Positions 1 to 12,808 of a DNA stretch of 64,000 nucleotides are shown here, piece after piece. The stretch is taken from NCBI RefSeq assembly GCF_000002995.4, contig NW_025062476.1:13635001-13699000 (forward strand), read 5' to 3'. The number at the start of each line of letters is the position of its first letter. Positions within the stretch are counted from its first letter, which is position 1. This stretch comes from Brugia malayi (Eukaryota; Nematoda; Chromadorea; Rhabditida; Onchocercidae). Below the pieces are notes generated by a model. The model made no database searches and was not told where the DNA came from. It saw only the letters and a list, made by a program, of their open reading frames with translations. The position numbers and the translations under genes are program-made.

Positions 1-1120
1 ATTCATCAGCTATTAATAAAACTAAAAACTTTCAGACTGTGCTTATCAAGAAGAATCAGCAATTGTTTGCTTTCATATCACATTGCTGAAATATATGGAA
101 GAAAAAAGATTGAAAATTTGCTGTACTAGCAGATTTTATAGGTAATTTCAAAGTTTTTGTATCATTGAAAGGACAATGTAACGCTATTGGCTGTCTTTAT
201 GGTTAACAGCTAATTATTTGAGAAATATTTGTTAATTACATAAATTGTGTGTGCATTAAAAATTTACGATTGAGTACTTAATTTTATTCACAATTACATA
301 AGAAAGTGAGTAATTATATGTATAACCTTATTCATTTTTCAGGCATTTCACGCTATTAAGCTTATGTTAAGCTTACTTTAATTTAAGTATTCTTTCAATA
401 ACAATTAAGGATTCATCAAATTTCGAGTCAAATTTGAAAATATTTGAAAAGATAACAAATTATAAACTTACAAAAAAAAGTGTATAATTTGTTGTTATTT
501 TTTTTTCAGAAATTTAGTATTTCAATAATTTAGCACTTTTGGTCTGAATCGATCGTCAATGTCTGTCACTTCGAGAGTACGAAGAATACTAATTCATCGG
601 TCTGAGTGAAAATCACAAGTAACGGATCACATAAAGAATGGATTCAAATTTAACACAAACAATTGAATTAATAATTAAAATCAAAAAGTGCACTACTGAA
701 CGAACGCATTAGGAAGATTCATTATAATAGGATAGTGAATTTTCAATCATTTCATTAACTAGCTTCTTTTCAATTTATTTTCCATTTACATCTCTCATTT
801 GTTTGATTGTTTCTGTATCAGTCGAACTAGTTGAAGTGAATTTATAATTAGCAAATTGAGTTTCGAAAATATCACTTCATTTGATCCTATGAATAAATTT
901 GATGACGATATTAGTGACATTTTTTAGCAGCAGTTTCCATGACAGTTGCAAAAATAATAAAAAGAAAATTCATTTCGTTTAAATTATATTAGTCTTTAAA
1001 TACTGCTACATTTTACCAACCTCTGTTATTTCTTATCAATTTATCTTTCAACCAGTTGAAAATTTTCCCTTCCTATTGTGCTCAATTTTGTGATAGAAAC
1101 GAGAATTGTTGATTAATAAA
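1..1120. other. 5' flank of receptor gene 1
   Basis: There is no coding signal here. The stretch is A+T-rich and contains the upstream block shared with receptor gene 3 (see 926-952). Much of the last 250 bases looks like the promoter of the gene starting at 1121. Confidence 0.5.
926..952 (+). promoter_or_regulatory. conserved upstream block, copy 1
   Basis: The core GCAGTTTCCATGACAGTTGC lies about 170-195 bases before the start codon of receptor gene 1. A close relative lies at nearly the same distance before receptor gene 3 (12782-12808), and an orphan copy lies at 5478-5505. Similarity extends to TTTGATCCTA-type sequence about 50 bases upstream. It may be a shared cis-element or simply part of the duplicated segment. 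Confidence 0.4.
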
Positions 1121-3118
1121 ATGGACCGTTCATACTGCATAATTGTATTATTTCTGGTATTACCCTCAACATGTCAAGAAAAAAGCACAACGTGGTTGAC
1201 AGATGTGGTTGACATAAGAGACAAAAATCATAAGATTACAAAATATATAGCAGTTCTATTTTTTACTGCTTTATTGCTTTGTGGTATTATTAGTAATACA
1301 TTGATGGCAGTCGTAGTATTCAGTAAACAACAAAACAATCATTATGGTCGTGAATTTACACTCATCATATTACAAGTGATTATTTCTAATTTCACAGCTT
1401 TTCTTCCACAAATATTTGTTGTATTACCTGAAATATTAAAAACAAAAAACAGTTCATATTGTAAGTTACTTTATGCTTATTCTCTAAGCATTATTTCCTT
1501 TTGTATTAGCTAAATATTAATTTAAGTAATTCTTTTAAAATTAAATTGAAGAGAAGAGATTTCTGCTAATAAATTTTAAATGCTACACTTCTTATTTTGA
1601 CTACAAAATACTGCATTGATGTTGTTTAACCGTTGACAATCAAAGCTTTTATCAAAATTAAATTGATTCAGATTTTTTGAAATGAAATTTTTAAAATGTA
1701 TATTTTATAATACTTTTGCAAATTTTCTTTGTCACGAAACTTGTTTAAGTTTGATTTTATTATAATAAATTTTATTCAATAACTAATTTAATTATATTTC
1801 AGCAAATGAAACAACGTGGATTAACCGCGCATTCTCAACTTCCAATACTTTTTCACTCTTTTCCATACTTCATTTTTCACTTTTGTTGACGCTGAATCGT
1901 TTTGTGGCACTAATTTTACCAAAATACTACACTTTTTTCGAATCAGCAAAGTTGTATTTTCTAATTGCTTTTGTGTGGTTATCAGTGTTAGGTATGAAAT
2001 TATTGATATCTCTTCAAATAATAATCAAAATGATTTCTAGTAGTTTTATACCATTATTGCTGCAGAGATTCTGGAGATCCAGTTTTATCGAAATTAACTT
2101 ATACTTAAATTTTTTTGAATTCTTGTTAATTTTCAGTGATTACATCTGCCGATTTTTATTATTGCACCAGAAGATTCCTTGTGTGGAATCTCAGTTGGGA
2201 AGCAAATTGTGCAAAATCAAGCGGAATAAGCCAAACTTGGTGGAAGTCATCTTTCAAAGCTCTTTTTTTTTTTCAATTTTAAGCAAATCTTTAATTTAAA
2301 TTAAATAAGCTGCGATTTCTTACCATGCAAACTTCTTCATTTGTGTTATTCCAAAGTATCACTCAACTTTAATATACTTAATCCTTAACTTTTATGCTTT
2401 AGTAACCTAGAGACATTACAGAAAGTTCCAGACTGATTTAAAAATTGATTTGCTTAATATATTTTAGGTTATCTTACCGTTGGGCATTACTTATACCTAA
2501 TATAATGTTCGTTATGTACATTGTGATATTCTATAGTATACGTCGTAGACGTCATTTTACAACAAATAATAATCAAAATCAAAGTTTGTACACTAAATTT
2601 TTTTTTTTTTAATTATATGAGTAATTAATAAAATTTACTGTTCCTTTCCAAGTTATTAAATTTGTTAAATTCAGAAATTTTCACTCTCTAATTTTAGCTT
2701 ATTTCATCGCTTAACTATCAAATATTTTTTAGATATGATGAACATGAATGCAAGACATGGAAGTAATACCATGAAAATTTCATATTATGAATGGTCGATG
2801 TTAATTCAGGCTGCATGCAATTGCGGTGTATGGGTAATTGGTGTTATTGTTTTTAATTTTCTGTCACCAATGTTAACTAAAATTTTTGGCAAAGAAGCTG
2901 ATCTTCCATCCAGAATTTTCATAAATTGTTACATCATTTTCATTTGCTCCGTATTGCCTACTGTTCATTTTATTTACAGTAAGCAATCGTGTGCAATCGT
3001 AAAATATCATTTATATGGTTGCTTGCAACTGAGAGTGGGACAGTTAAAAGTAAGACCGTTGACCACCAAGGTATGCTGGGACACAAAACACAATGTGAAT
3101 GCAGTAGTAGTGAGTTGA
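1121..3118 (+). CDS. Srx-like serpentine chemoreceptor, gene 1
   Basis: Predicted seven-transmembrane receptor of about 377 aa, probably a sensory GPCR at the plasma membrane. Exons: 1121-1460, 1803-1991, 2137-2239, 2468-2583, 2733-3118; all introns are GT-AG with phases 1,1,2,1. ATG 1121 is preferred over an upstream in-frame TTG. Residues 1-19 (MDRSYCIIVLFLVLPSTCQ) look like a signal peptide. TM1 contains GIISNTLM. TM2 ends in PQIFVVLPEIL. TM3 ends with LNRFVALILPKYY, the Srx counterpart of the DRY box (an NRF...P motif). FESAKLYFLIAFVWL opens TM4. The loop after TM4 has two cysteines. TM5 ends in a basic RRRRH stretch. YEWSMLIQAA opens TM6, and TM7 holds CSVLPTVHFIY. Closest in the window to gene 3, including both flanks. 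Srx assignment rests on motif recall; another Sr-class receptor is possible. The last exon could be shorter if a downstream donor is used. Confidence 0.75.
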
Positions 3119-4039
3119 GAAATTAAATGATATGCTTGAAATTATTTTGCGCAATAATTCTGAAAATTAAATTTTAGCTCATTTCTTATCTGAAACGTTT
3201 CTTGAAATACAAAAACTTTTTTTTTTCTTTTTTTATAAGCTTAAATATGGAACTGTTTTATTAATAATTTCGATGCTTTAATTAAAATATGAAAATTACA
3301 AAAAAGCATTCGGCTGTCTTCATTGATACATCATAATGTAATCCATAGAGAGATTTTAGTCCAAAATTTTAAGATTCAGTTTTAAGATTCTGGCTGATCT
3401 GATCAGTTTGATTTTAATGAATTTTTTACGAAAATTTATACGGTTAAGAAAGTATAAACCCAATTTTTGTTATTTCTAATTTGAAAAAATATTTTTTACT
3501 TGAAAGTATTATATTATTATTGTTCTTGATTAAGTAAAACTGTTTTGAAAAGTGTATTGCTTACATTCTGGGCTTTTATTTACACAAACAACATAAACCT
3601 ACATGTTTGTTTGATATTATCTTCCCAGTATGTAATGAACAATATTGAAATAATTAGGATATTATCGAGGAAAGATTGATAATTTGTTGTTGTCGTAACT
3701 TCACAATGTTCACAATAGCTTTAATTAAATTATACCGAATAGTTTATTTCGCTTTTTTATATCTTTCGTTATTATTGTTGTTTTACACTATAGCTTTTTG
3801 AGATTGAATTGAGTGAGTGCCAAGACAAACCAAATACGGGAAATTAAATACCCGGGAACTAAGCCCACACAACATCCATCTCTTACTCACTCTTATAACA
3901 AAACGCATATGACTGCAGCAAGTGCTTCAAAAGAGTAAACAGCTGTAAATTCATTGATGATCTTTAACCTATGCAATGGCATTTAGCTTATAACAAACAC
4001 TACAACTGCTTATAACAGTAGTGACTGTCGATCTGAAAA

Positions 4040-4229
4040 GATAACATTTAGCATTAGCTTAGCTAGAATGCTTTATGATAAGGAGGAAATGAATTGAGCT
4101 AACAATGATTGAATGTTAATTGCCAAACTGAGTGATAACATTTAGCATTAGCTTAGCTAGAATGCTTTATGATAAGGAGGAAATGAATTGAGCTAACAAT
4201 GATTGAATGTTAATTGCCAAACGGAGTGA
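4040..4229. repeat. tandem duplication, 94-bp unit x2
   Basis: The segment starting GATAACATTTAGCATTAGC at 4040 recurs at 4134 with essentially one visible difference (CTG versus CGG near the end). The near identity implies a recent duplication. Confidence 0.9.
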
Positions 4230-5477
4230 TATTAGCAATAAAATTGAAATTTTCCAATTGCAAATTACACATATTAAGCCTTCTTGTGCACATATTCTTA
4301 GCAATGTTAGCAAAATTGTAACAGACATAGCCAACGTGAAAATGACAACAATAAAATTTAGTTTAATAAACTGAAGAACAACAAAGAAATTTTTAACATT
4401 CGTAATCAGTATGTAAACATTTATGGAAAACTAACTTAAAATTCAATTGTTGCTTCATTTACTTGTCGATTCATTCAAAAGAAGCACTCATCGTACCAAA
4501 CATTTCAATTTATAATTTCATATCAAAAATCTAAAAAAAAAAAAAATCTAAATTATGCTAGCACGCAAGCCTGCATTATAATCATCACTAATTTTTTTTT
4601 ATTTGAATATGGAAATTTCCGAACCAAATTTATGAGAAAAAAAAAAAAAAAAACTTTAAAAAATTAAAATGATTAGTTGAAAATGTTACATGATAATTAA
4701 TAATAAAACATGGTAGTTAATAATTCAATCAAATAAAATGACAATGTCGAGCAAGACAAACTGCATGTTCTTTTAATTGCTTTATAATGTTTCTTTTTTT
4801 TTTTTTTTAATTTTTTTCGCTTTCAATTTTATTTAAAGTAATTTCAATTTTCATAAAATCAATCAAGAAAAATGTATTTTATTGTTGGGACGAAACTTTG
4901 ATTTTTATAATTTTCCTTTTTAAACATTCCGAACTATTAATTCATCTAGAAAAATTTAATCCTTGTAACTTCATCCAGAACCAAAACAGAGATAACTTTT
5001 GCAGATTATTTCATCTAGAAAAGAAACATCGTTATAGCTTCAAATCTTAATTATTATTTTACCTTAAATCTTTTGTTTAACATACAAATGAATTATTATT
5101 TTGATCTATTCAAAGCTCACTGTATCACTTCATCAATAATGCAAACAACTATTCTTATTTTTTTTTAACACAACAATTATTGTTCAAAAATGTTTGAAAA
5201 AATAATCCACAAAATTAAAGATTCAATTCATTCAATTCCAACTCGAATCCAACAGTTCCCTCTGTTAAACCATACATGTCCTTGTTTTTATCATATAAAA
5301 AAAAAAAAAATAACTTGAACTGAAAATAAAAACGAAAAAAGCTTGATGGAATAATTTAATAAACAAGTAAACAAAGAAAACAATTTACAAAAAAAAAAAA
5401 AAAAAAAGAGTGATCTAAACATTTTGATCGTACATTTGATAGATAAAATTAGTAACAATATCGATGGCATTGTTTGC

Positions 5478-5505
5478 TAGCAGTTTCTATGATAGCTGCA
5501 AAAAA
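5478..5505 (+). promoter_or_regulatory. orphan copy of receptor upstream block
   Basis: The core GCAGTTTCTATGATAGCTGC matches the blocks before receptor genes 1 and 3. No receptor exon follows within the expected 200 bases; the next receptor starts 1.5 kb on. It may mark a lost gene copy. Confidence 0.35.
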
Positions 5506-7028
5506 ACTTGAAAAATTGGTGTTAAAATTATAAATGCTTTTTAAATATTTATCACCGGCTGCAGATACTCTTCAGAATTTGAATTTTCAATTTTTTATAA
5601 ATTGTACTTCAGGCATTAAAAAAAGAAACGATAATTGAAGTTGAAATATTTTCTTCCTACCATAACGGAATAATATAGCTGAAATAATTTGCTTGCACAA
5701 TTAATTGGGAGGTTAGTTGTAGTGATTTTTTTTTATAAATATACAATACCCGTTTTTATTTACGTTTGAAAATTAATTTCTTCTATTTGTTTCAAACACT
5801 TTTATAAATTTGTATTAGTACTAATTATACTATGAATCAAATTAAACAGCTTTTTTCAACTTTCAACTACGCACTCATGTCGAAGTATATATCAAAAATA
5901 CTTCGACAAGACTTCGATCAAACTTTCAATTTAATTGGACTCATAAATAATGCATATGTTAACTTGGCGGAATATTCAAAACGATTATTTCATTCCGAAG
6001 TAGTTTGTGGAGAGTAGCATCCTCCTTTATCGACGTTTTGTTAGTTTTAGCCAACAAACTTTTATTTAATGTTCATTTATCATTTTAGTGCTGTAATTAC
6101 AACCACAATCCAAAATTTATAATTTGTTTATTTGTTTATGCAATGAGTTTGTTGTTTTTAACAATTTCATTTAGCTATTTAGCTAAATTTTCAAACTGTC
6201 AAAAGTTTGCTTTAGCTATTCAACTATGCAAAACACTCAAGAAATTGCTGAAAATTACATTCATAGCTAGATAAAAATTTTTCCTTTGCTCATATTTCAC
6301 AGTTTTCAAATTCATAGAATCTTACTGATTGATATATGACACTTCTTTGAACACATATTCATATGAGACATATTCATGTGACAATCTTTGTAGCACCGTC
6401 GTAATACTATGAGTTGCTGTAAAAAAAAAAAAAAAAAAACTGTACTGTATTTTAATAAATTTTAAACAAAGCAATATTTATGCTAAAAATTTGTTTTCCA
6501 TCATTCCTTGATTGATAATCACCATAATATAATGAAAGGTAAATAATATAAAAGTATCTCTGCAATATTTTAATGACACATTTTACATTATTCAATTACT
6601 GATAGCATTAATGGAAATAGAATCGCATGTAGTCAAATGACAAACTTTATGAGCAAATTCATTTAGATGAATAACTTAAAAAGATGATCAGATTGCATGC
6701 TTTATAAAGATGTATTTTTTTTACTTACATCGATGACTTCATTAAGACATTTTAAATTCCTCCCTTACTCTTGTAATTTTTAATCTAATATTTGCTGTCT
6801 CAAATAGATGTCATTTCGCAGTTAAATTTATAAGTGTCATTATATATTAATGCATTTTCCACATTGATTGCAATTCTATGTTTTCCATTTGCAACTAAAA
6901 ACATTTTGCAACATTGAAATTCAAAAAACACTGAGATTTCCACGTAATTATGGCTTATTTTCAATGCAATAAATAATTGAAATTGAGGTGGAATGAAACG
7001 TTTCTGAAAAAGATTATCGATAGGCAAA

Positions 7029-10000
7029 ATGGTAACTTATTCTTACTGTATTGTTGCATTACTTCTAATATTACCTTTAAACTGCAACGGAGCAAATACG
7101 ACGAGTATATTCGATATACGAGACGAAAAATATACGACTGCAAAGTATACTGTAGTTTTACTGTTTCCTGTATTCTTGTTATACGGTATTATTAGCAATA
7201 TACTAATGGCTATCGTATGCTTCAGTCGAGGCAATCTTTACGGTCGTGCATTTATTCTTATCACACTTCAAATTATTATTTGTAATTTGATAAGCTTTAT
7301 TCCACATATCATTGTTCTTTTGCCAGAAATATTACTGACTAAGAACAGTTTATACAGTAAGTTATTTTATTTGTATAATTATTCAAAAATATTGTTAAAA
7401 ACGGTAGTTGTTAGCGGAGAAAAACAGAATTTTTTACTGAGCAATGTTATAATATAGCATCAAAAAATATTTTCAATAGATCAATTTTCCCCAGAAATAT
7501 AATCATAGTTTGAGGAATTTGATTTAAAAAAATTTGTTAGGATAGTATAAGTTTTACTGCTGTTAGGATAGTTTGTTAGGATAGTATAAGCCGTACTGCT
7601 GCCGAATGTACAAGTGCCGAATGAACACAAACTGATCGTTTTATTTTTTGGAAAGGTTAAAGATCCGATCTCCTTATGTAGTGGAGGAGTTTGTTTACTC
7701 GGAGTTTGTTTACAACAAACAATAATATGTTGTATCCTATTGAAAACTATGGTAGCTATCTGAACAAAGGCCTTTCTTGACACAAAATATAAGCTTGGTT
7801 ATTGGAAACAATTTAAGCACTGAATATATGCTAACCTCTTGAATGGAAGGATTTACATGTGAAATGGTATATCATATGTTTACATATATCTAAGCCAGAG
7901 CAATTTGCATATTAATTAAAAATTAATTAAAATAAAACAATTTTAAACAGTTTAATTACTCTGGCAATTAATTAAAATACTTTGGTTTTCTCGATAAGTA
8001 ATCCATCTGATTTCTAATATTAGAGCAATTTAATCGGAAGTGTCACCACTGATTTCAAACTCATAGCTGGTGACGGTTTATGTACAACGTTATAGATTTC
8101 ACACTGTTTTCATCCAAACATTTCACTGTCTTGTCTTGTCTGTATTTTAGCTTGCAAAACGTGGATCAATCACTTGTTCTCGACGATCAATACATCTTCA
8201 TTTTACGCCGTATTACACTTTGGATTTTTATGGACGCTAAATCGCTTCCTATCCATTATTTTCCCAAAATGCAATGCATTTTTCGAATCAACAAAGCTGT
8301 ATTTTCTAATCATTTTTGTATGGTTAACAGCTTTTGGTATGTCCAAAATGATTGTTTCGTCTTATATGGAGATTATCGATTGTTGTGGAAGCAAAAATTT
8401 GTCGTGGAAGATTTGATAATTTAATTTATTATTCTGGGGGAGATTGTTGATTGCAGGTAGATTCATTGGATTAGATGTAAATATGTGAGGTAACAGAGGA
8501 ATATAATAATCCTTTATTAGCAGAAACAATAGTACAATAATTGGTAGAGAAGAACTGAAATTGAACTCTCCTGATTCTTAGTAAGAAAGCACACAAGGCC
8601 CCATTCAACAAGGGTGACCTCCTTATATAGCAAGCAATATGCATAAACAAAGTATGTGATCTACAATAAGAGGTCGACCTGCCGAAAGAGTAATCGGTCT
8701 AACAAAGAGCTGTTGACCTGATTACAAGCAGATCTAATTACTTACTAGTTGACAAGCAGCAAAGGAATCAGTTAAGCAAAAGTATTAACCCCATAGATTC
8801 AAGACAATTAGTGGTGACACAACAATGAGGTCAAATAAATAAGATGCTGGTATCGTATAAACAATATGCAAAAGATTTACAGACTAAACATAGGACTGGA
8901 AAGTTTATAAAAGTTTATAAACATTATTTGCAATATTTCACAGAACATATTTCTTACTCATATTCTCAACTCTCACATAATATTTTAAAGTTTAAATATA
9001 TTAAAATCGGCTGCATCAACTGCTCAGTCATGTCATGTCACCTACCTTTACATGACAATTTTGATAGTTTTTGAAATAGTCTTTTAAATTGATAATTCGC
9101 TTCTATTTTACTTATTGTAATTACAATCACAGTTTCAAATTTATGATCTATTCATTACTATTATTAATCTTGAAATTTTCAGCAATTTCATTTGCGGATT
9201 ATTATTATTGTTCGAGAAGTTTTGAAGTTTCAACCTTACTCTGGACAGCAAACTGTACAAAACAGTCAAGTAATAGTGGCAAAGTTTTTTTAAGGTTAGA
9301 TTAAAACATTGTTTTAGTTTTTTTAGAGCAACTCAGACAAATTCAAATAATATAATGAAAATATCTATCACTGTATTTCGATGAAAGTACAAAAAATCCA
9401 AAAATTAGGTTATCTTGGAAGGCGTTGCAATAATTAAAATCCATTAATTACTCTTATAAATTTTTAGTTTTCGTCATATTTGGGCGTTGTTTTTGTCAAT
9501 TGCAATGCTCGCTATGTACTTCGCAATTTTTTGCAATATACGACATCGTCGAGTTTCAGTTACTAACGAACCACGAAGTTGGTACTAAATGAATTTCCTT
9601 TTGAGTCGCATAATTAATAGTGCCGTAAAATGATACATTTCAATGCAACATTAAAAAGAAAATTTGTTCAAAAGTTTTACAAAATTTATAAAATCTTACA
9701 AAGTGTTAAGTTTTATTTTTATTACTAATTGAACATAGAATTTAAGGAATATTAGCAATGAATACAAGGCATGGTACGAGTAGGCTAGAAACTGCCAAAT
9801 ACGAACGATCAGTGTTAATTCAAGCAGCACTGACCTGTGGTGTATTCATAATTGGAATCATATTAATCAATTTTCTACCAAAACTTCTGATAAAAATTTT
9901 CGGTCAAGAAATCATAATTCCAGTGAATATTTTCATCAATTCATTTCTGATTTTAGGTCGTACTGTATTACCCATAACCCTTTTCGCAACTAATAAACAT

Positions 10001-10090
10001 GCCCGTAAGTATGTCTATTTATTTCTGAAGGTTGATAGGGTAGGAACTGTTCGATTTCGTACGATTCTCACGAATAAAGTTACCAAATAA
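7029..10090 (+). CDS. Srx-like serpentine chemoreceptor, gene 2
   Basis: Predicted receptor of about 356 aa with the family's exon plan: 7029-7356, 8151-8336, 9183-9294, 9468-9577, 9756-10090, phases 1,1,2,1, all GT-AG. The N-terminus (MVTYSYCIVALLLILPLNCNG) looks like a signal peptide and is followed by the conserved FDIRDE. Seen motifs: GIISNILM in TM1, LNRFLSIIFPKCN after TM3, FESTKLYFLIIFVWL at TM4, YYYCSR and NCTK in the loop after TM4, WALFL and basic IRHRR around TM5, YERSVLIQAA at TM6, VLPITLF in TM7. The tail is shorter than in genes 1 and 3. Introns 1 (794 bp) and 2 (814 bp) are unusually long; intron 2 holds a solo LTR (8492-8825) and intron 1 a G+C-richer patch at about 7535-7745. 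All exon frames are open, so the gene may still work. It is more diverged from genes 1 and 3 than they are from each other. Confidence 0.72.
8492..8825 (-). mobile_element. solo LTR (334 bp) in intron 2 of receptor gene 2
   Basis: This G+C-richer block is flanked by the 6-bp direct repeat TGAGGT (8486-8491 and 8826-8831). Read on the minus strand it begins TTGTTGTGTCACC, has a TATA box (TATATAAGG, complement of 8631-8639) and then AATAAA (complement of 8513-8518) just before its end CCTCTGTT. That is the order expected in an LTR (U3 TATA, R poly-A signal, end). It is unrelated in sequence to the BEL/Pao LTR at 28855. No internal coding region is present, so it looks like a recombined solo LTR. 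The exact ends are uncertain by one or two bases. Confidence 0.65.
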
Positions 10091-12419
10091 AGATAGAGTA
10101 CATAATGAATTTAAATCCTTGTTTAAAAGTGCTCCATCAGTTTTTTGAACAAATTTCAGATGTTTATGAGAGTAAAAAGATGGTTGTTCTATACTTTGAA
10201 TCAATTTCTTGACTCTATGTATGATATTATTTTGTAAGTATTATCTTCTTTTCTAAGTACTGTCAATAAAGAATAATTTAGGTATGCACTGCTTTGGAGA
10301 TCATAGAGATGTTTCTACAAAGTGTTAAAAAATAGTTTTGAAAGAAAATTTCTTGCATTCAATATTTCTCGATGTGAGTATGTACCTCAAGAAAGAATCA
10401 ATATCGCTTATTTATATAATAACACTTAAGTTCATTTTGAAATATTTTCACTATTCAGCAATTATATAAATAAATAAAAACAATATTTGTTATTTAAATA
10501 ATTTTCTGATAATGGATAACACGTCAGAGTTACATGAATTTCTAACTTCTAATGCTCATATTGATATTTAAAAGTTGATTATTATTTAATTTCTGTCAAC
10601 TAAACTCATGTTAAAATGTCTCTTATCTTGAAGAAGGCATATTGCTCTGTAAATAATACAATCGCTTTAATTTGGCACTGAAATAAATGAATAAAGCGAT
10701 GAAATGAAAAGTGTAAACAGAAAAGATTGTATTTTGTGCTAATTCATTTCCTACATTTTACAAAAAATCTGTTATCACAATTAACAAATTCACAGACTTT
10801 ACAGTTAAAATTAATTCAAATCTTATGATACTTTTGATAAATATGCATCAAAATTTGGATATTATGGAATAGAGGCCTTAAATGTAATCTGTCAGCGTAA
10901 TGCTTTGCATTAATTGTGAAAGGTACTGCATTTCAAGAAAGTTTAAATGAAGAATTCACTGATAACCCTCACAATGTAAAGCAAAAGTAATTGTTACACA
11001 ACAAAAAAGCATCTCTAATCAAGTATTTGTTTACCATTAAATTTACTAGAATTGTTTAATGAAAGCGAAATTATGACTGAATCGAAGAAATTATTGTTTG
11101 CTTTTATCAATAGCAAAGATAAAACTTAAAATTTTATTTATGTAATATTTATGAACATAAAACATTAACAAATTTAGGTTAATTTTTTACAATATTCCAA
11201 GTAATATTATCATAAATGACTCATTTATGCTAATATTATTACATCATTTTATCAATACTCATTTCGAAGAATTATGTTGCCGGCTTTTTTCTTCTCGAAT
11301 TAGCTTGATCTTAACTCTGTCCAGAAACATGTTGACCAGGTCACTTCATCTAAAAACATCGTAATGATCCATTAGCAAGCAAAAGCCAAAGATTTCAACT
11401 GTTCCTGAACGTTTAATTGTTTTGAAACCATTTCCGGTATTCCACTATTTAAAAGACTTTAAAAAATGTTTGTTATTAAAGATGAATATGAATAAAAAAT
11501 TTATTCGTAATTAACATATACAAGCAATGATGCAAGCTTACCTGATCTCGAACAGTGATGCAAGCTTATCTGATCTCGATCTCTTCAAGGAAATTGAATC
11601 ATAGAAATGATTTATCGGATTATTAGATTGAATAAATTCTCGATGATTTCGTTGCTTTTTCCAATGTTCATGTAGTTTTATTTTATATTCATATGTTTCA
11701 ATTCAAAAATTTCTTTCTAATTTTTTTTTAAACATTTAATTTTACAGTTTTAAATGAATTAAATAAGTTTCCTATTTTTTTTTTTTTTTTTTTGCTTTAA
11801 ACATTTCTTTCAGTTTGATTATCGTATCGCTTCTAAAACAACAAGCTTAAAATCTCTGAGAGAGTATTCTGAATTGTACTTTTTACATAAAAGTATTTTG
11901 CTTACAACTGCTAGTCAGTGACTTGAAACCTGAAATTTGACGAAAGAATTTTGATATTAAAGGATAAATCTTTTGATAATTTTTTTTAGAGAGAGTAAAG
12001 TGTAAAATTAATTTTGCTTATCATCATCCTCTCAATGCTTCTTTGAATGATACAAAGCTTTTTTTGGGTATTTTAATTTTTTTAATGTTATAAACGTTGG
12101 CTTTTCTGACCATCAGATTTGCTTCTAAAATGTGATTATTAATTTTCTAATGTGAATCAGATTATATATTTTTAACATAAATCAATTCTTAAGATGTTGC
12201 CATTTGAGCGGCGCAGTTTTCACAGAAAATATTAATTCATAGTTTGAAAAATTCAATTTCGAAAAATGAATGTTTTCATCCTAATGATTAGGTAACTCAA
12301 GCACTCTTTTCTGGACCTAATTTTCAAATTATAAATTAATTTCGCTTCGCTACTCACTTAATTAAGTTTTTTTGATTATTTACATCATCCAGGTCGTGTA
12401 TGTGTCTCGAACAATTATG

Positions 12420-12633
12420 GTGATATAAAGCAAAATAAATTGAAAATAATTAGCTAATTACTTTAATATAGATTGAAAATTTGCTATGTTACTATTTCAG
12501 CGATGCAGAAATTATTGAATTGCCTATGAAATTTGCTTAGAAAGATTAAATATAAGTAAAAAAGATTTAATATAAGCAAAATAGTGAGTTTATTTTGCCA
12601 TAAATCGTTTTCAATTTATTTTGCATTATATCG
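12420..12633. repeat. inverted repeat, possible MITE or hairpin
   Basis: GATATAAAGCAAAATAAATT on the left is mirrored by AATTTATTTTGCATTATATC on the right with one mismatch. Weaker pairing continues outward, and the arms are about 160 bases apart. No target duplication was identified. Confidence 0.35.
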
Positions 12634-12781
12634 TCATAACTGATTAAATTTGCTTTATTGTGTAAGCAAAATAAATTGCCGTAAAAGTAGTTAAGTCAAT
12701 TCATATCAGTACAAATATTTGATCCTACAAATATAAAATAATAATAAGAAAGTAGCAATGATATTATTATTATTATTATCA

Positions 12782-12808
12782 TCAGCAGTTCCTATAAGTT
12801 GCAAAAGA
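12782..12808 (+). promoter_or_regulatory. conserved upstream block, copy 3
   Basis: The core AGCAGTTCCTATAAGTTGCA lies about 160-180 bases before the start of receptor gene 3, matching the block at 926-952 in sequence and distance. Confidence 0.4.

Larger units (their letters stand above)
3119..7028. other. intergenic region between receptor genes 1 and 2
   Basis: This is A+T-rich DNA with poly-A/T runs. Bases about 3340-3450 match the 3' flank of gene 3 (about 15420-15490), so the duplication reached past the gene. Bases 3810-4030 are locally richer in G+C. A 94-bp tandem duplication lies at 4040-4229. An orphan copy of the receptor upstream block lies at 5478-5505, and an 11-bp-arm hairpin at 5878-5908. 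No convincing gene. Confidence 0.5.
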
